From CAYXXN01 sp964469055 (GTDB taxonomy: Bacteria > Acidobacteriota > Thermoanaerobaculia > Multivoradales > JAHEKO01): DNA of 14,836 nucleotides. A program made the position numbers and the translations under genes. Position 1 is the stretch's first letter. Every line of letters begins with the position of its first letter. Below the pieces are notes generated by a model that was not told the DNA's origin, made no database searches, and saw nothing but the letters and a program-made list of their open reading frames with translations. The stretch is from contig CAYXXN010000060.1 in the NCBI GenBank assembly GCA_964469055.1, positions 1-14,836 on the forward strand. Direction: 5' to 3'. Shown in pieces: positions 1 through 7,736 of this stretch.

Positions 1-1
1 G

Positions 2-2551
2 CGGCGCTCGATGGTCGCCTGCTGGTGGCTCTTCCAATTCTCCTGGCCCTGGCTGCCGTACGCCCTCTACGTGTGGATCTCCCTCGTCTACGTGATGAAC
101 GTCAGCCAGTTCTGGCTCTTCGCCGCCAACGTCCTCGATCCGCGCCAGGCCAAGCGGCTGTTCGGTTTCGTCGGGGCGGGCGGGCTGCTGGGCGGCGTCG
201 CCGGCGGTCAGGTGGCGAGGCTGGTGGCGGGCGTGGCCGACACCCGCTCCACTTTCCTGGTGGCGGCGGTGATCCTGCTGGCGGGGGCGGCGCTCATTCA
301 GCGACTCCACCGCCTGCACGGAGTGGCCGAGGAGCCGGCCGCCGCGACCGCCCTGGGCAAGCTGGACAAGGCCCGCGGAGGCTTCGCGATCCTGCGCGGC
401 TCCCGCCACCTCCGGTTCATCGCCGCCATCGTGGTGCTGACCACGATCGTGGCGCAGATCGTCGACTTCCAGTTCAGCTGGGCGGTGCAGCAGGCAACGA
501 CCGACCTCGATCAGCGGACGGCGTTCTTCGGCAACTTCTTCAGCATCATGGGGATCTCGGCGTTCCTCTTCCAGCTCCTCTTCACGGCGCGGATCCACCG
601 TCGGCTCGGCATCGGCGTCGCCCTGCGGGCCTCGCCGGTGACGATGGGGCTGGGCACCGGCCTGCTGTTCGTAGCCGCCGGCTTCGGCCCCGCGGCGATG
701 CTGACGGCGGCGATCGTGCTCAAGGTGGGGGAGAACGGCTTGCGCTACTCCCTCGATCAGGCGACGCGCGAGCTGCTCTTCCTGCCCGTGCCGGCGCAGA
801 CGCGGATGAAGGCCAAGGCCTTCATCGACGTCTTCGTCGCCCGCGGCGCCAAGGGGCTGGCGGCGCTCATCCTCCTGCCGGTCACCTTCGGCCTGATGAC
901 CGCGTTGCAGTCCGGCTGGGTCACCCTCGGACTGATCGCCGTCTGGCTGGCGGTCACCTTCTGGGCGTACCGCGAGTACGTGCGCTCCTTCCGGAAGAGC
1001 CTCAAGGAGCGGGCGGTGGACGCGGCGGTGCCGATCAACGTCGCCGACGTCACCACGCTCGAGATCCTGGTCCAGTCGCTGGGCAGCTCCGATCGGCGCC
1101 AAGTGCTTTACGCTCTGGAGATCCTGGCCGCCAACGGCCGCGCGGCGCTGGTGACGCCGCTCCTCCTCTACCACGAGGACGCCGAGGTTCGGCGCCGCAC
1201 CCTCGAAGTGCTGGGCCAGGCCGAGCGACGCGACGCTGTCGACCTGATCGAGCGCCGGCTGGGCGATGCCGACGCCGAGGTGCGGGCCGAGGCAGTGCGC
1301 GTGCTCGCCGCCCTGCTGGGTCGCGACGCCAGCGAGCTGATGGAGCCGCGCTTGGACGACGCGAACCCCGAGGTGCGAGCGGCGGCCATCGCTTCCTTGA
1401 CGTTGCACGGCGGCGAAGCGCTGGTGGCCCGCGCGAGCCGGGCCCTGAAGGGCATGCTCACCGACGCCGATCCGGCGCTGCGCTGCGAAGGGGCCAAGGC
1501 GATCAGCGCCGTGCCCGAGCCGCTGTTCGGAAGCGACCTGCTGATGCTGCTGTACGACTCCGACGCTCGAGTCGCGCTCGCCGGGATCGGCGCGGTGCGC
1601 CTTCGCGCCGCCCGCGACGGTGCCAACGCGCTCTACATGCCCACCCTGATCTCGCAGTTGCAGAACCGACGCACCAAGCACGAGGCGCGGGAAGCTCTCG
1701 TGGCTTGCGGTGTGACGGCGATCCCTGCCCTCTGTCATTTCCTCGCCAACCCCGACGAGGCGCTCTGGGTCCGTCGCGCTCTGCCCAAGACGCTGGCCCG
1801 CCTGGGCAACGACGTGGCGGCCCGCACCTTGGTCGCCTGTCTCGACGTGCGCGACGATGCCTTCCTGCGGCGCAAGGTGATCGAGGCTCTCGCCTCGCTC
1901 GATCGTGGCCTGCTGGGCGAAGGTAGGCGTCGGGCCATCGCACGCGAGATCGCCGCCGAGGCGGCTGCCTACCTCAGCGCACTCGGTCAGCTCCTCGCCG
2001 TCGGCTTCTCGGAGGGGGGCCGCGTGGTCGGCCCCTTGATCCGCTTCGACGGCGAGCAGGCGGCCCCGAGCCTGCTCCAGTCACTCCTCGCCGAACGCCT
2101 AGAGGACCGCGTGCGGAATCTCTTCGGCCTCCTCTCGCTGCTCTACCCCGAGCGCGACGTGTGGGCCGCCTACCGCGGCCTGGCCGGCGGCGAACCGGGC
2201 ATGGCGAGCCGCGCGCTCGAATACCTGGACAACCTCCTCACGGGCGACGTGCGGCGCGATGTCTTTGCGGTGGTCGGCGACCTCCCGTTGCCGGACAAAC
2301 TCCAGGCGGGCCGGAAGCTCTTTGGCGTCGCCCTACCGCAGCGGCTGGAAGCCCTGGCCGCGATGTTGACGACGAGGGACGGCGCGGATGCCCGGGATCT
2401 CGCGGTGTCGGCCCTCTACCTGGTCCACACCGAGCGCCTCGAGCCGCTCTACGGGGCGGTCAGCTCGCTGGCCGCGACCACCGAGGATCCTCTCGTCGCC
2501 GAGACCGCGACCTGGGTGGCGGCGCGGCATCCCGAGGCGACAACGAGATAG
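2..2551 (+). CDS. NTT/MFS-like membrane protein with HEAT-repeat tail (5' end missing)
   Basis: The reading frame is open to the left edge of the window, so this is the 3' part of a longer gene; the first ATG at 11 is probably internal, and about two transmembrane helices appear to be missing. Numbering from that ATG, residues 1-330 hold many hydrophobic helices and stretches typical of bacterial ATP/ADP-antiporter-like (NTT) MFS proteins: AKRLFGFVGAGGLLGG near 48-63 and a KVGENGLRYSLDQATRELLF-type segment near 237-256. From about 348 to 631 there are repeated two-helix units with VR/EVR motifs (DAEVRRR, DAEVRAE, NPEVRAA), which are HEAT/PBS-lyase-like repeats, presumably cytoplasmic. The last 200 residues are helical without a clear family. 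Related proteins often carry a C-terminal cyclic-nucleotide-binding domain; here that domain is the next gene, 22 nt downstream. The transported substrate, if any, cannot be told from sequence. Nucleotide exchange is proven only for obligate intracellular relatives, and this protein may be a membrane scaffold or sensor. Confidence 0.8.
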   Translation, partial: RRSMVACWWLFQFSWPWLPYALYVWISLVYVMNVSQFWLFAANVLDPRQAKRLFGFVGAGGLLGGVAGGQVARLVAGVADTRSTFLVAAVILLAGAALIQRLHRLHGVAEEPAAATALGKLDKARGGFAILRGSRHLRFIAAIVVLTTIVAQIVDFQFSWAVQQATTDLDQRTAFFGNFFSIMGISAFLFQLLFTARIHRRLGIGVALRASPVTMGLGTGLLFVAAGFGPAAMLTAAIVLKVGENGLRYSLDQATRELLFLPVPAQTRMKAKAFIDVFVARGAKGLAALILLPVTFGLMTALQSGWVTLGLIAVWLAVTFWAYREYVRSFRKSLKERAVDAAVPINVADVTTLEILVQSLGSSDRRQVLYALEILAANGRAALVTPLLLYHEDAEVRRRTLEVLGQAERRDAVDLIERRLGDADAEVRAEAVRVLAALLGRDASELMEPRLDDANPEVRAAAIASLTLHGGEALVARASRALKGMLTDADPALRCEGAKAISAVPEPLFGSDLLMLLYDSDARVALAGIGAVRLRAARDGANALYMPTLISQLQNRRTKHEAREALVACGVTAIPALCHFLANPDEALWVRRALPKTLARLGNDVAARTLVACLDVRDDAFLRRKVIEALASLDRGLLGEGRRRAIAREIAAEAAAYLSALGQLLAVGFSEGGRVVGPLIRFDGEQAAPSLLQSLLAERLEDRVRNLFGLLSLLYPERDVWAAYRGLAGGEPGMASRALEYLDNLLTGDVRRDVFAVVGDLPLPDKLQAGRKLFGVALPQRLEALAAMLTTRDGADARDLAVSALYLVHTERLEPLYGAVSSLAATTEDPLVAETATWVAARHPEATTR

Positions 2552-2560
2552 GTTTCGAAC

Positions 2561-2570
2561 GGAAGGGGGA
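2561..2570 (+). promoter_or_regulatory. Strong ribosome binding site deciding the GTG start at 2574
   Basis: The purine run GGAAGGGGGA ends 3 nt before the GTG at 2574. It lies in the only intergenic stretch (22 nt) after the HEAT-repeat gene. It supports 2574 over the open frame further upstream (from 2388), which overlaps the preceding gene and encodes an Arg/Pro-rich shadow sequence. Confidence 0.65.
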
Positions 2571-2573
2571 ACC

Positions 2574-3005
2574 GTGGCCGAGCTGGCGTACATCGAATCA
2601 GTCGTCTTGTTGCAGAGCGTCCCTCTCTTTGCCAACTGCCGGGCCGAGGAAGTGCTGCGCATCGCGTCGATCAGCGAGGAACAGCGCTTCGCCGCCGGCG
2701 AGGAGATCTACGCGGCCGGCGCGCCGGCCGATCGGCTCCATTGCCTGGTGCAGGGCGCGGTGCGGCTCGAGGGAGCCAACGGCGATTCCCGCCGACTAGG
2801 GCCACCCGCGACGTTCGGTGTGCTCGACATTCTGAGCGGTCGGCTGCACGCGGCGCGGGCGGTCGCGGAGGCCGAGACGCTGACCCTCGTCATCCCGGCC
2901 GAGGACCTCTTCGACCTGCTGGCCCACAACATCGAGATCGTCAAGGCGCTGTTCCGGCACGTCATCGTCAGCCTTCAAGAGTCCCGCGACGGAGGCCCAG
3001 CGTGA
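2574..3005 (+). CDS. Cyclic nucleotide-binding-like (CRP/cNMP fold) protein
   Basis: A 143-residue protein with a GTG start chosen for its ribosome binding site. It matches a single cNMP-binding beta-roll: an N-terminal helix ending in the typical LLQSVPLFANC (12-22), a FAAGEEIYAAGAPAD strand-turn (39-53), LVQGAVRLE (58-66), then the phosphate-cassette region FGVLDILSG (81-89), a strand with TLVIP, and a C-terminal helix. There is no helix-turn-helix, so it is unlikely to be a transcription factor by itself. In cNMP binders the cassette reads G-E-L followed 9-10 residues later by Arg; here the Glu position is V83 and the Arg position is H92/A93, with the nearest Arg at 95. Binding of cAMP or cGMP is therefore doubtful, and the domain may be structural or bind another ligand. 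It probably works with the preceding membrane protein, because the two domains are often found in one chain. Its stop codon overlaps the next gene's start (GTGA). Confidence 0.8.
   Translation: MAELAYIESVVLLQSVPLFANCRAEEVLRIASISEEQRFAAGEEIYAAGAPADRLHCLVQGAVRLEGANGDSRRLGPPATFGVLDILSGRLHAARAVAEAETLTLVIPAEDLFDLLAHNIEIVKALFRHVIVSLQESRDGGPA
2991..2995 (+). promoter_or_regulatory. Shine-Dalgarno GGAGG for the GTG start at 3002
   Basis: A perfect GGAGG core lies 6 nt before the GTG at 3002 and inside the last codons of the cNMP-like gene. It fixes the start of the phosphatase-kinase gene so that the product begins directly with a signal peptide. The open frame further upstream (from 2741) would bury that signal behind 87 unrelated residues. 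Confidence 0.7.
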
Positions 3006-5140
3006 GCCGGTGGCAGAGGGTTTCGCTCCTCGCCGTCGCGGCGGCCGCGCTGCTCGCCCTCACCCCGGCGGCCGCAGCGGCCGGGGCCCCGGGGCGGATC
3101 GTCGCCGTCGGGGACGTGCACGGCGCCTACGACAGCTTGCTCACCATCTTGCGCGCGGCGGATCTCGTCGACGGCGCGGGACACTGGGCCGGCGGCGACA
3201 GCGTGCTGGTGCAGACCGGGGACATCCTCGACCGGGGCGACGAGGTCGACCGCGTCCTGGACCTGCTCCAACGGCTGCAGGGCGAGGCGCCGGCTACCGG
3301 CGGCCGCGTCGCCGTGCTGCTCGGCAATCACGAGCAGATGAACCTCCTCTCCGACTTCCGCGACGTGTCGGCCGGCGCCTTTGCGGCCTTCGCCGACGCC
3401 GAGTCTCCAGCCCGCCGCGAGCGCGCTTGGGAGAGCTGGGCCGCGTGGCTCGAGGAGCGCGCCGTGGCGCGCCGGTCCGCCCCGCGCGACACCACAGCGG
3501 CCCTGCGCGAGCCGTGGCTCGACGAGCACCCCTTGGGCTTCCTCGAGTACCAGGAGGCGATGGCGCCGGCCGGACGCTTCGGCGACTGGCTGCGGGAGCT
3601 GCCCATCGTGCTGCAACTCGGCGACGTCCTGTTCCTGCACGCCGGATTGAGCCCCGCCTACGCCGAGTCGCCCCTCGACGAGATCGACGCCCGGCACCGG
3701 GCCGTCGTCTCCGCCCACGATCGCATCCGGCAGGAGCTGATCGCCACCGAGGTGGTCCTGCCCTTCTTCACCCTCGAGGAGCTCAACGCGCTCGTCCGGC
3801 AGGAGGCGGCCGCACCGCGGCAGGGAGCCGAGTTCGCTGCCCGCCGCGCCGCCGTCGCAGAGGCCGTGGCTCACCTCGACGACCTGCAAGAGTTGCTGCT
3901 GAGCGAAGCACCGCTGTGGTACCGCGGCTACACGAAACTCAGCGAGCGGGACCTGATACCGCTCGCCCGGACCCTCGCCGCCCGGCATGGCGTGCGCCAC
4001 GTGGTCAGCTCCCACTCGCCCTCCGACGACGCCACCATCCGGGGCCGCTTGCGGGGCACGTTCTTCCTGATCGACACCGGCATGCTCGAGGAGGTCTACG
4101 CGGGTCGCCCGTCGGCGCTCGAGGTTGTCGGCGGCCGCTTCACAGCGATCTATCCCGAATCGCGCCACGTGCTGCTCGAAGCCCAGACCGATGCCGCTCT
4201 CGCCGGCCGCAGCGAGCCCGTTCGCGGCTTCGGTCGCGCCACCGTGCGGCCTCGGCTTGTCGCCTGGCAGCAAGAAGAGACACCACCGGCGGCGCCCGCT
4301 CCGGAGACTCCGCCGGCCCGCTGGCACGGCCCCGACGGCGAGCCCCTGCCGTTCACCGACGAGGAGCAGGTCGAGGAGTTCCTGCGCACGGCCACTATCG
4401 TCGAGAGCGCGCTGATTCCGGAGGGCGTGACGAAGGAGAAGAAGAAGCTGCGGCTCGAGCGTGACGGCGTCCGCACTCGCGCCATTTTCCGCTACCACCA
4501 CGAGGAAGGCCGAAATATCAAGCTCGCGGACGGCAGCACGCAGATGTTCTTCCTCGATAGCTACCGCAACGAGCCGGCCGCCTACGAGCTGTCCCGTCTC
4601 CTCGGCATGCGGAGCGTGCCGCCCGCCGTGCTCCGGACCGTGGACGGCACCGATGGATCGGTGCAGCTCTGGATCGAGAACCTCATCACGCAGTTGAAGA
4701 AGCAGGAGGAGAAGATCGCGATGCCGGCGGACCGGGTGGCCGACTCCAACCGCCAGGTCGCCGACATGGACGTGTGGGACAACCTGGTCAACAACATTGA
4801 CCGGCACGCCGGCAACATCCTGTGGGATCCCGACTGGAACCTGTGGCTCGTCGACCACACCCGCGCCTTCGCCCGCACCAACGAGCTGGTCCGTCCGGAG
4901 GAGGTGACCCGTTGCTCGCGCCCGCTGTGGGAGGGCTTGCAGCGTCTCGACGAGGCGACCGTGCGCGAAACCCTGGAGCCCTACCTCGGCACATTCGAGA
5001 TCCGCAGTCTGCTGGTCCGCCGCGACAAGGTGGTCAAGAAGCTCGAGCAGGAGATCGCGCGGCGCGGTGAGTCGATGGTGATCTTCACGCCGGGCGAGGC
5101 GCCTCCGGCCGTCTCGATCACCTACGACGAATCGCCTTGA
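3002..5140 (+). CDS. Exported fusion: PPP-family metallophosphatase + PI3/4K/HipA/FAM20-like kinase-fold domain
   Basis: A 712-residue protein starting at a GTG with a good ribosome binding site. Residues 1-27 form a signal peptide (basic start, hydrophobic 7-20, Ala-rich cleavage region before G28), so the enzyme is probably exported. Residues 32-390 are a calcineurin-like PPP phosphatase of the Shewanella-like type. The metal-binding motifs are complete: GDVHG (37-41), GDILDRGD (73-80), GNHE (108-111), HAG (213-215) and the histidine of SSHSP (338). A Pro/Ala-rich linker (about 425-445) leads to a second domain (about 455-700). Its signature is NNIDRHAGNIL with D600 and N605, then LVDHTRAF with D618, the catalytic-loop and metal-binding pattern of PI3/4-kinase, HipA and FAM20-type kinases. 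The usual ATP-binding Lys is not obvious: the candidate strand AIFRY has Arg497. The two halves could add and remove phosphate on the same target, or the second could be a pseudokinase regulator. It overlaps the gene before it and lies 13 nt before a Ser/Thr kinase gene. The phosphatase call is firm; the kinase-fold call is moderately firm. Confidence 0.82.
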   Translation: MSRWQRVSLLAVAAAALLALTPAAAAAGAPGRIVAVGDVHGAYDSLLTILRAADLVDGAGHWAGGDSVLVQTGDILDRGDEVDRVLDLLQRLQGEAPATGGRVAVLLGNHEQMNLLSDFRDVSAGAFAAFADAESPARRERAWESWAAWLEERAVARRSAPRDTTAALREPWLDEHPLGFLEYQEAMAPAGRFGDWLRELPIVLQLGDVLFLHAGLSPAYAESPLDEIDARHRAVVSAHDRIRQELIATEVVLPFFTLEELNALVRQEAAAPRQGAEFAARRAAVAEAVAHLDDLQELLLSEAPLWYRGYTKLSERDLIPLARTLAARHGVRHVVSSHSPSDDATIRGRLRGTFFLIDTGMLEEVYAGRPSALEVVGGRFTAIYPESRHVLLEAQTDAALAGRSEPVRGFGRATVRPRLVAWQQEETPPAAPAPETPPARWHGPDGEPLPFTDEEQVEEFLRTATIVESALIPEGVTKEKKKLRLERDGVRTRAIFRYHHEEGRNIKLADGSTQMFFLDSYRNEPAAYELSRLLGMRSVPPAVLRTVDGTDGSVQLWIENLITQLKKQEEKIAMPADRVADSNRQVADMDVWDNLVNNIDRHAGNILWDPDWNLWLVDHTRAFARTNELVRPEEVTRCSRPLWEGLQRLDEATVRETLEPYLGTFEIRSLLVRRDKVVKKLEQEIARRGESMVIFTPGEAPPAVSITYDESP

Positions 5141-5153
5141 GGGGCCCGCCGGG

Positions 5154-7733
5154 GTGAGTCCGATCCTGGTCGGCCAGACGGTCTCCCACTATCGCGTGGT
5201 GGAAGACCTGGGTGGCGGCGGCATGGCCAGGGTCTATCGCGCCCTCGACGTGCGCCTCGACCGCGAGGTGGTCCTCAAGTTCCTGCCGGTTCGGCAGACC
5301 CATCACGTCGAGAGCCGGGAGCGCATGGTGCGCGAGGCCAAGGCCGCTTCGTCGCTCGACCACCCCAACATCTGCACGGTCTACGAGATCGACCAGACCG
5401 AGGACGGCCGGCTGTTCATCGCCATGGCCTCCTACCACGGGGAGACGCTGGACGAGCGACTGGCGCGGGGCACCTGCTCCGTGCCGGAAGCCATCCGCAT
5501 CGGCTCGGCGGTGCTCTCCGGGCTGGCGGCGGCCCATGCCGGGAACATCGTCCACCGCGACATCAAGCCGGCCAACGTGATGCTCACCGCCGAGGGGCGG
5601 GTCAAGATCCTCGACTTCGGCGTCGCCAAGCTCAAGGACCAGACCGATCTCACCGAGACCGGCGCCACGGTCGGCACCGTGGCCTACATCTCCCCCGAGC
5701 AGCTCGACGGCGAGCCGGTCGATGCCCGCGCCGACCTGTGGTCGGTCGGTGTCGTGCTCTACGAGATGCTGACCGGCAGGCATCCCTTCCACGGCGAGAC
5801 CGCCGGCTCGGTGATCAGCGCCATCCTGCGGCGCGAGCCGACTCCGGCCTCGCAGCTGCGACCCGACCTGCCGCCGGGTTTCGACGAGCTGTTGGGGCGG
5901 GCGCTCGCCAAGGACCCCCAGCGACGCTTCGCCAGCGCCCAGGAGTTCCGCCACGCCCTGCCGGCGGCCGAGATCAGCGTCGAGGTGACCCTGGCCAGCC
6001 TGCCGGCTCCGCGGCGGCTCCGACCTCGCCGGCGGCGGCAGACCGTGGTGCTGCTGGCGGGAGCCGTCGCGATCGTGGCCGCCTTGGCGGTCTGGTTGGC
6101 CACCGTCCTTTCGGACGCCCCGGACCTGCCCTACTCGATCGCCGTCCTGCCCTTCGCCAACTTGACCGGCGACGCGGCGCAGAACTATCTCGCCCAGGGG
6201 GTGAGCGCCTCGCTGATCGCCCAGCTCTCCGAGCTCATCGGCCTGCGCGTGCTCGGCCGCTCGGAGACCTGGAGCCTGGTGAACGAGGGATTGGGCGCCC
6301 GCGAGCTCGCCGCCAAGCTCGGCATCGACAGCTTGCTCGAGGGGGAGCTGCAGCAGGAAGGCGACCGCCTCCGCGCCTCGGTCTCGATCACCGACGGCCA
6401 GAGCGGCTCCGTGGTCTGGTCGGGGTCGTTCGGCAGTTCGCTGCGCGAGGTCTTCGGTCTGCAGAGCGCCATCGCGACCAAAGTCACGCAGGTCCTGGAG
6501 ATCCAGCTCTCCCCGCAGGAGCGCGAGCGACTGACGCAGGACCCGACGCGTTCGGCCCGCGCCTACGAGGTCTACCTCAAGGGGCGAGAGGCGCTCGATG
6601 GACCCGAGGATCCCGGCACGCTGGCCAGCGCCGCGGAGATGTTCCGACAAGCGATCCGGCTCGACGATCGCTTCGCACTGGCGCAGGCGGGACTCTCGGA
6701 GGCCCTGTGGAGGACCTATCACGAGACGCTCGATCGCGCCGCGCTCGCCGGCGCGGGGGCGGCCGCGGATCGAGCCCTCGATCTCGATCCCCGTCTGCCG
6801 GCCGCGATCGTGGCCCGGGCTCGCGTGCTGCGCTCGACCGGCCAGCAGGCCTCCTCGATCCTCGAGCTGCAACGGGTACTCGACCGCCATCCCAAGCCGG
6901 CGATGGCGTACCGCGAGCTCGCCGAGAACTACGAGCAGGTCGGCGAGCTCGCCGAGGCCGAACGGGTCCTGCGCCTCGCCATCGCCCTCGATCCCGACGA
7001 CTGGCCGAGCTGGGTGTCCCTGGGGCGCTTGCTCGCCCAGACCGGAAAGCTCGACGAAGGCGCGACCGCCCTGGCGCGCGCCGAGGAGTTGGCGCCGCCG
7101 GCCGTGACCCAACCGCGCATCGAGCGAGCCACACTCCATCTCTATCGCGGTGCCCTCGAGGAGGCGATCGCCGCCTTCGAGGCCCTGCCTCAGCCGATCG
7201 GCGATCCGCGGGTGGCGAGCAACTTGGGCACGGCGTACTACTTCTCCGAACGCGACGACCGCTTCGAGCGGGCGATCGGCTACTTCCGGCGCGCCGTGCA
7301 GCTCGCCCCCAACCGCCCCGTCTACCACCGCAATCTGGCCGATGTGCTCCTGGAGACCGGCCGGGCCGACGAGGCCCGCGACGAGTACCGGCGGGCCTTC
7401 GAGCTGACGGGGCAGGAACTGGCGGCGAACCCGACGAACGTCGAGCTACAGCTCCAGCGCACCGAGTACGCGGCCAAGGCGGGGGACTGCGCGACGGCCG
7501 TCGCCCTGGCCAACGGGCAGCGCTCCAGCGTGCCCGCCACCGGCCAGAACCTCCACTTCATCGCCTCCGCCTACGCGCTGTGCGGTGAACGGGACCTGGC
7601 GCTGGTGGCTATCCGCGAGGCCGTCGGCCTCGGCTTCTCGGGCGACCTCATCCGCGGCGAAGCGGAGTTCGCGGCGCTGCGGGAGCTCCCCGAGTTCGCC
7701 GCCGCGACCGCCCCGCCGGCGCCACCTCCCTAG
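5154..7733 (+). CDS. Transmembrane PknB-type Ser/Thr protein kinase with TolB/FlgO-like region and TPRs
   Basis: An 859-residue protein with a GTG start 13 nt after the preceding stop; TGAGGGG at 5138-5144 serves as its ribosome binding site. The kinase domain (about 13-270) looks fully active: glycine loop GGGGMARV (20-27), Lys42, helix-C Glu61, HRDIKPAN with D136, DFG with D154 and SPE at 180-182. A basic stretch (RRLRPRRRR) precedes one transmembrane segment at about 296-318, so the kinase should face the cytoplasm and the rest the periplasm or exterior. Residues about 325-455 (SIAVLPFANLTGD and following) resemble the TolB/FlgO-like region commonly found after the membrane segment in such bacterial kinases. 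Residues about 469-820 are TPR-like helical repeats (for example AEAERVLRLAIALDPDDW), suggesting protein binding or ligand sensing. It is the last gene of the plus-strand operon, next to an exported phosphatase fusion that could counteract it. Kinase identity is near certain; the signal sensed is unknown. Confidence 0.93.
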   Translation: MSPILVGQTVSHYRVVEDLGGGGMARVYRALDVRLDREVVLKFLPVRQTHHVESRERMVREAKAASSLDHPNICTVYEIDQTEDGRLFIAMASYHGETLDERLARGTCSVPEAIRIGSAVLSGLAAAHAGNIVHRDIKPANVMLTAEGRVKILDFGVAKLKDQTDLTETGATVGTVAYISPEQLDGEPVDARADLWSVGVVLYEMLTGRHPFHGETAGSVISAILRREPTPASQLRPDLPPGFDELLGRALAKDPQRRFASAQEFRHALPAAEISVEVTLASLPAPRRLRPRRRRQTVVLLAGAVAIVAALAVWLATVLSDAPDLPYSIAVLPFANLTGDAAQNYLAQGVSASLIAQLSELIGLRVLGRSETWSLVNEGLGARELAAKLGIDSLLEGELQQEGDRLRASVSITDGQSGSVVWSGSFGSSLREVFGLQSAIATKVTQVLEIQLSPQERERLTQDPTRSARAYEVYLKGREALDGPEDPGTLASAAEMFRQAIRLDDRFALAQAGLSEALWRTYHETLDRAALAGAGAAADRALDLDPRLPAAIVARARVLRSTGQQASSILELQRVLDRHPKPAMAYRELAENYEQVGELAEAERVLRLAIALDPDDWPSWVSLGRLLAQTGKLDEGATALARAEELAPPAVTQPRIERATLHLYRGALEEAIAAFEALPQPIGDPRVASNLGTAYYFSERDDRFERAIGYFRRAVQLAPNRPVYHRNLADVLLETGRADEARDEYRRAFELTGQELAANPTNVELQLQRTEYAAKAGDCATAVALANGQRSSVPATGQNLHFIASAYALCGERDLALVAIREAVGLGFSGDLIRGEAEFAALRELPEFAAATAPPAPPP

Positions 7734-7736
7734 GGT

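Noticed and set aside
1054..1910. Repeated segments as DNA-level tandem repeats
   Set aside because: The periodicity is at protein level (HEAT units with varied sequence); the nucleotide sequence does not repeat closely enough to be called a DNA repeat.
25..1926. Alternative plus-strand frame of 633 codons inside the HEAT-repeat gene
   Set aside because: The product is dominated by Arg, Gly, Ala and Pro, typical of a shifted frame in GC-rich DNA. The other frame gives clear membrane helices and HEAT repeats.
2975..4858. Long open frame of 627 codons on the minus strand opposite the phosphatase-kinase gene
   Set aside because: The product has shadow-type composition, no motif and no convincing start signal, and it overlaps a clearly coding gene along its whole length.
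5118..7328. Long open frame of 736 codons on the minus strand opposite the Ser/Thr kinase
   Set aside because: It lies wholly antisense to a gene with every kinase motif. Its product is a low-complexity Gly/Arg/Glu/Leu/His-rich sequence with no recognisable domain. Such frames are expected in very GC-rich genes because stop codons are rare in the opposite frame.
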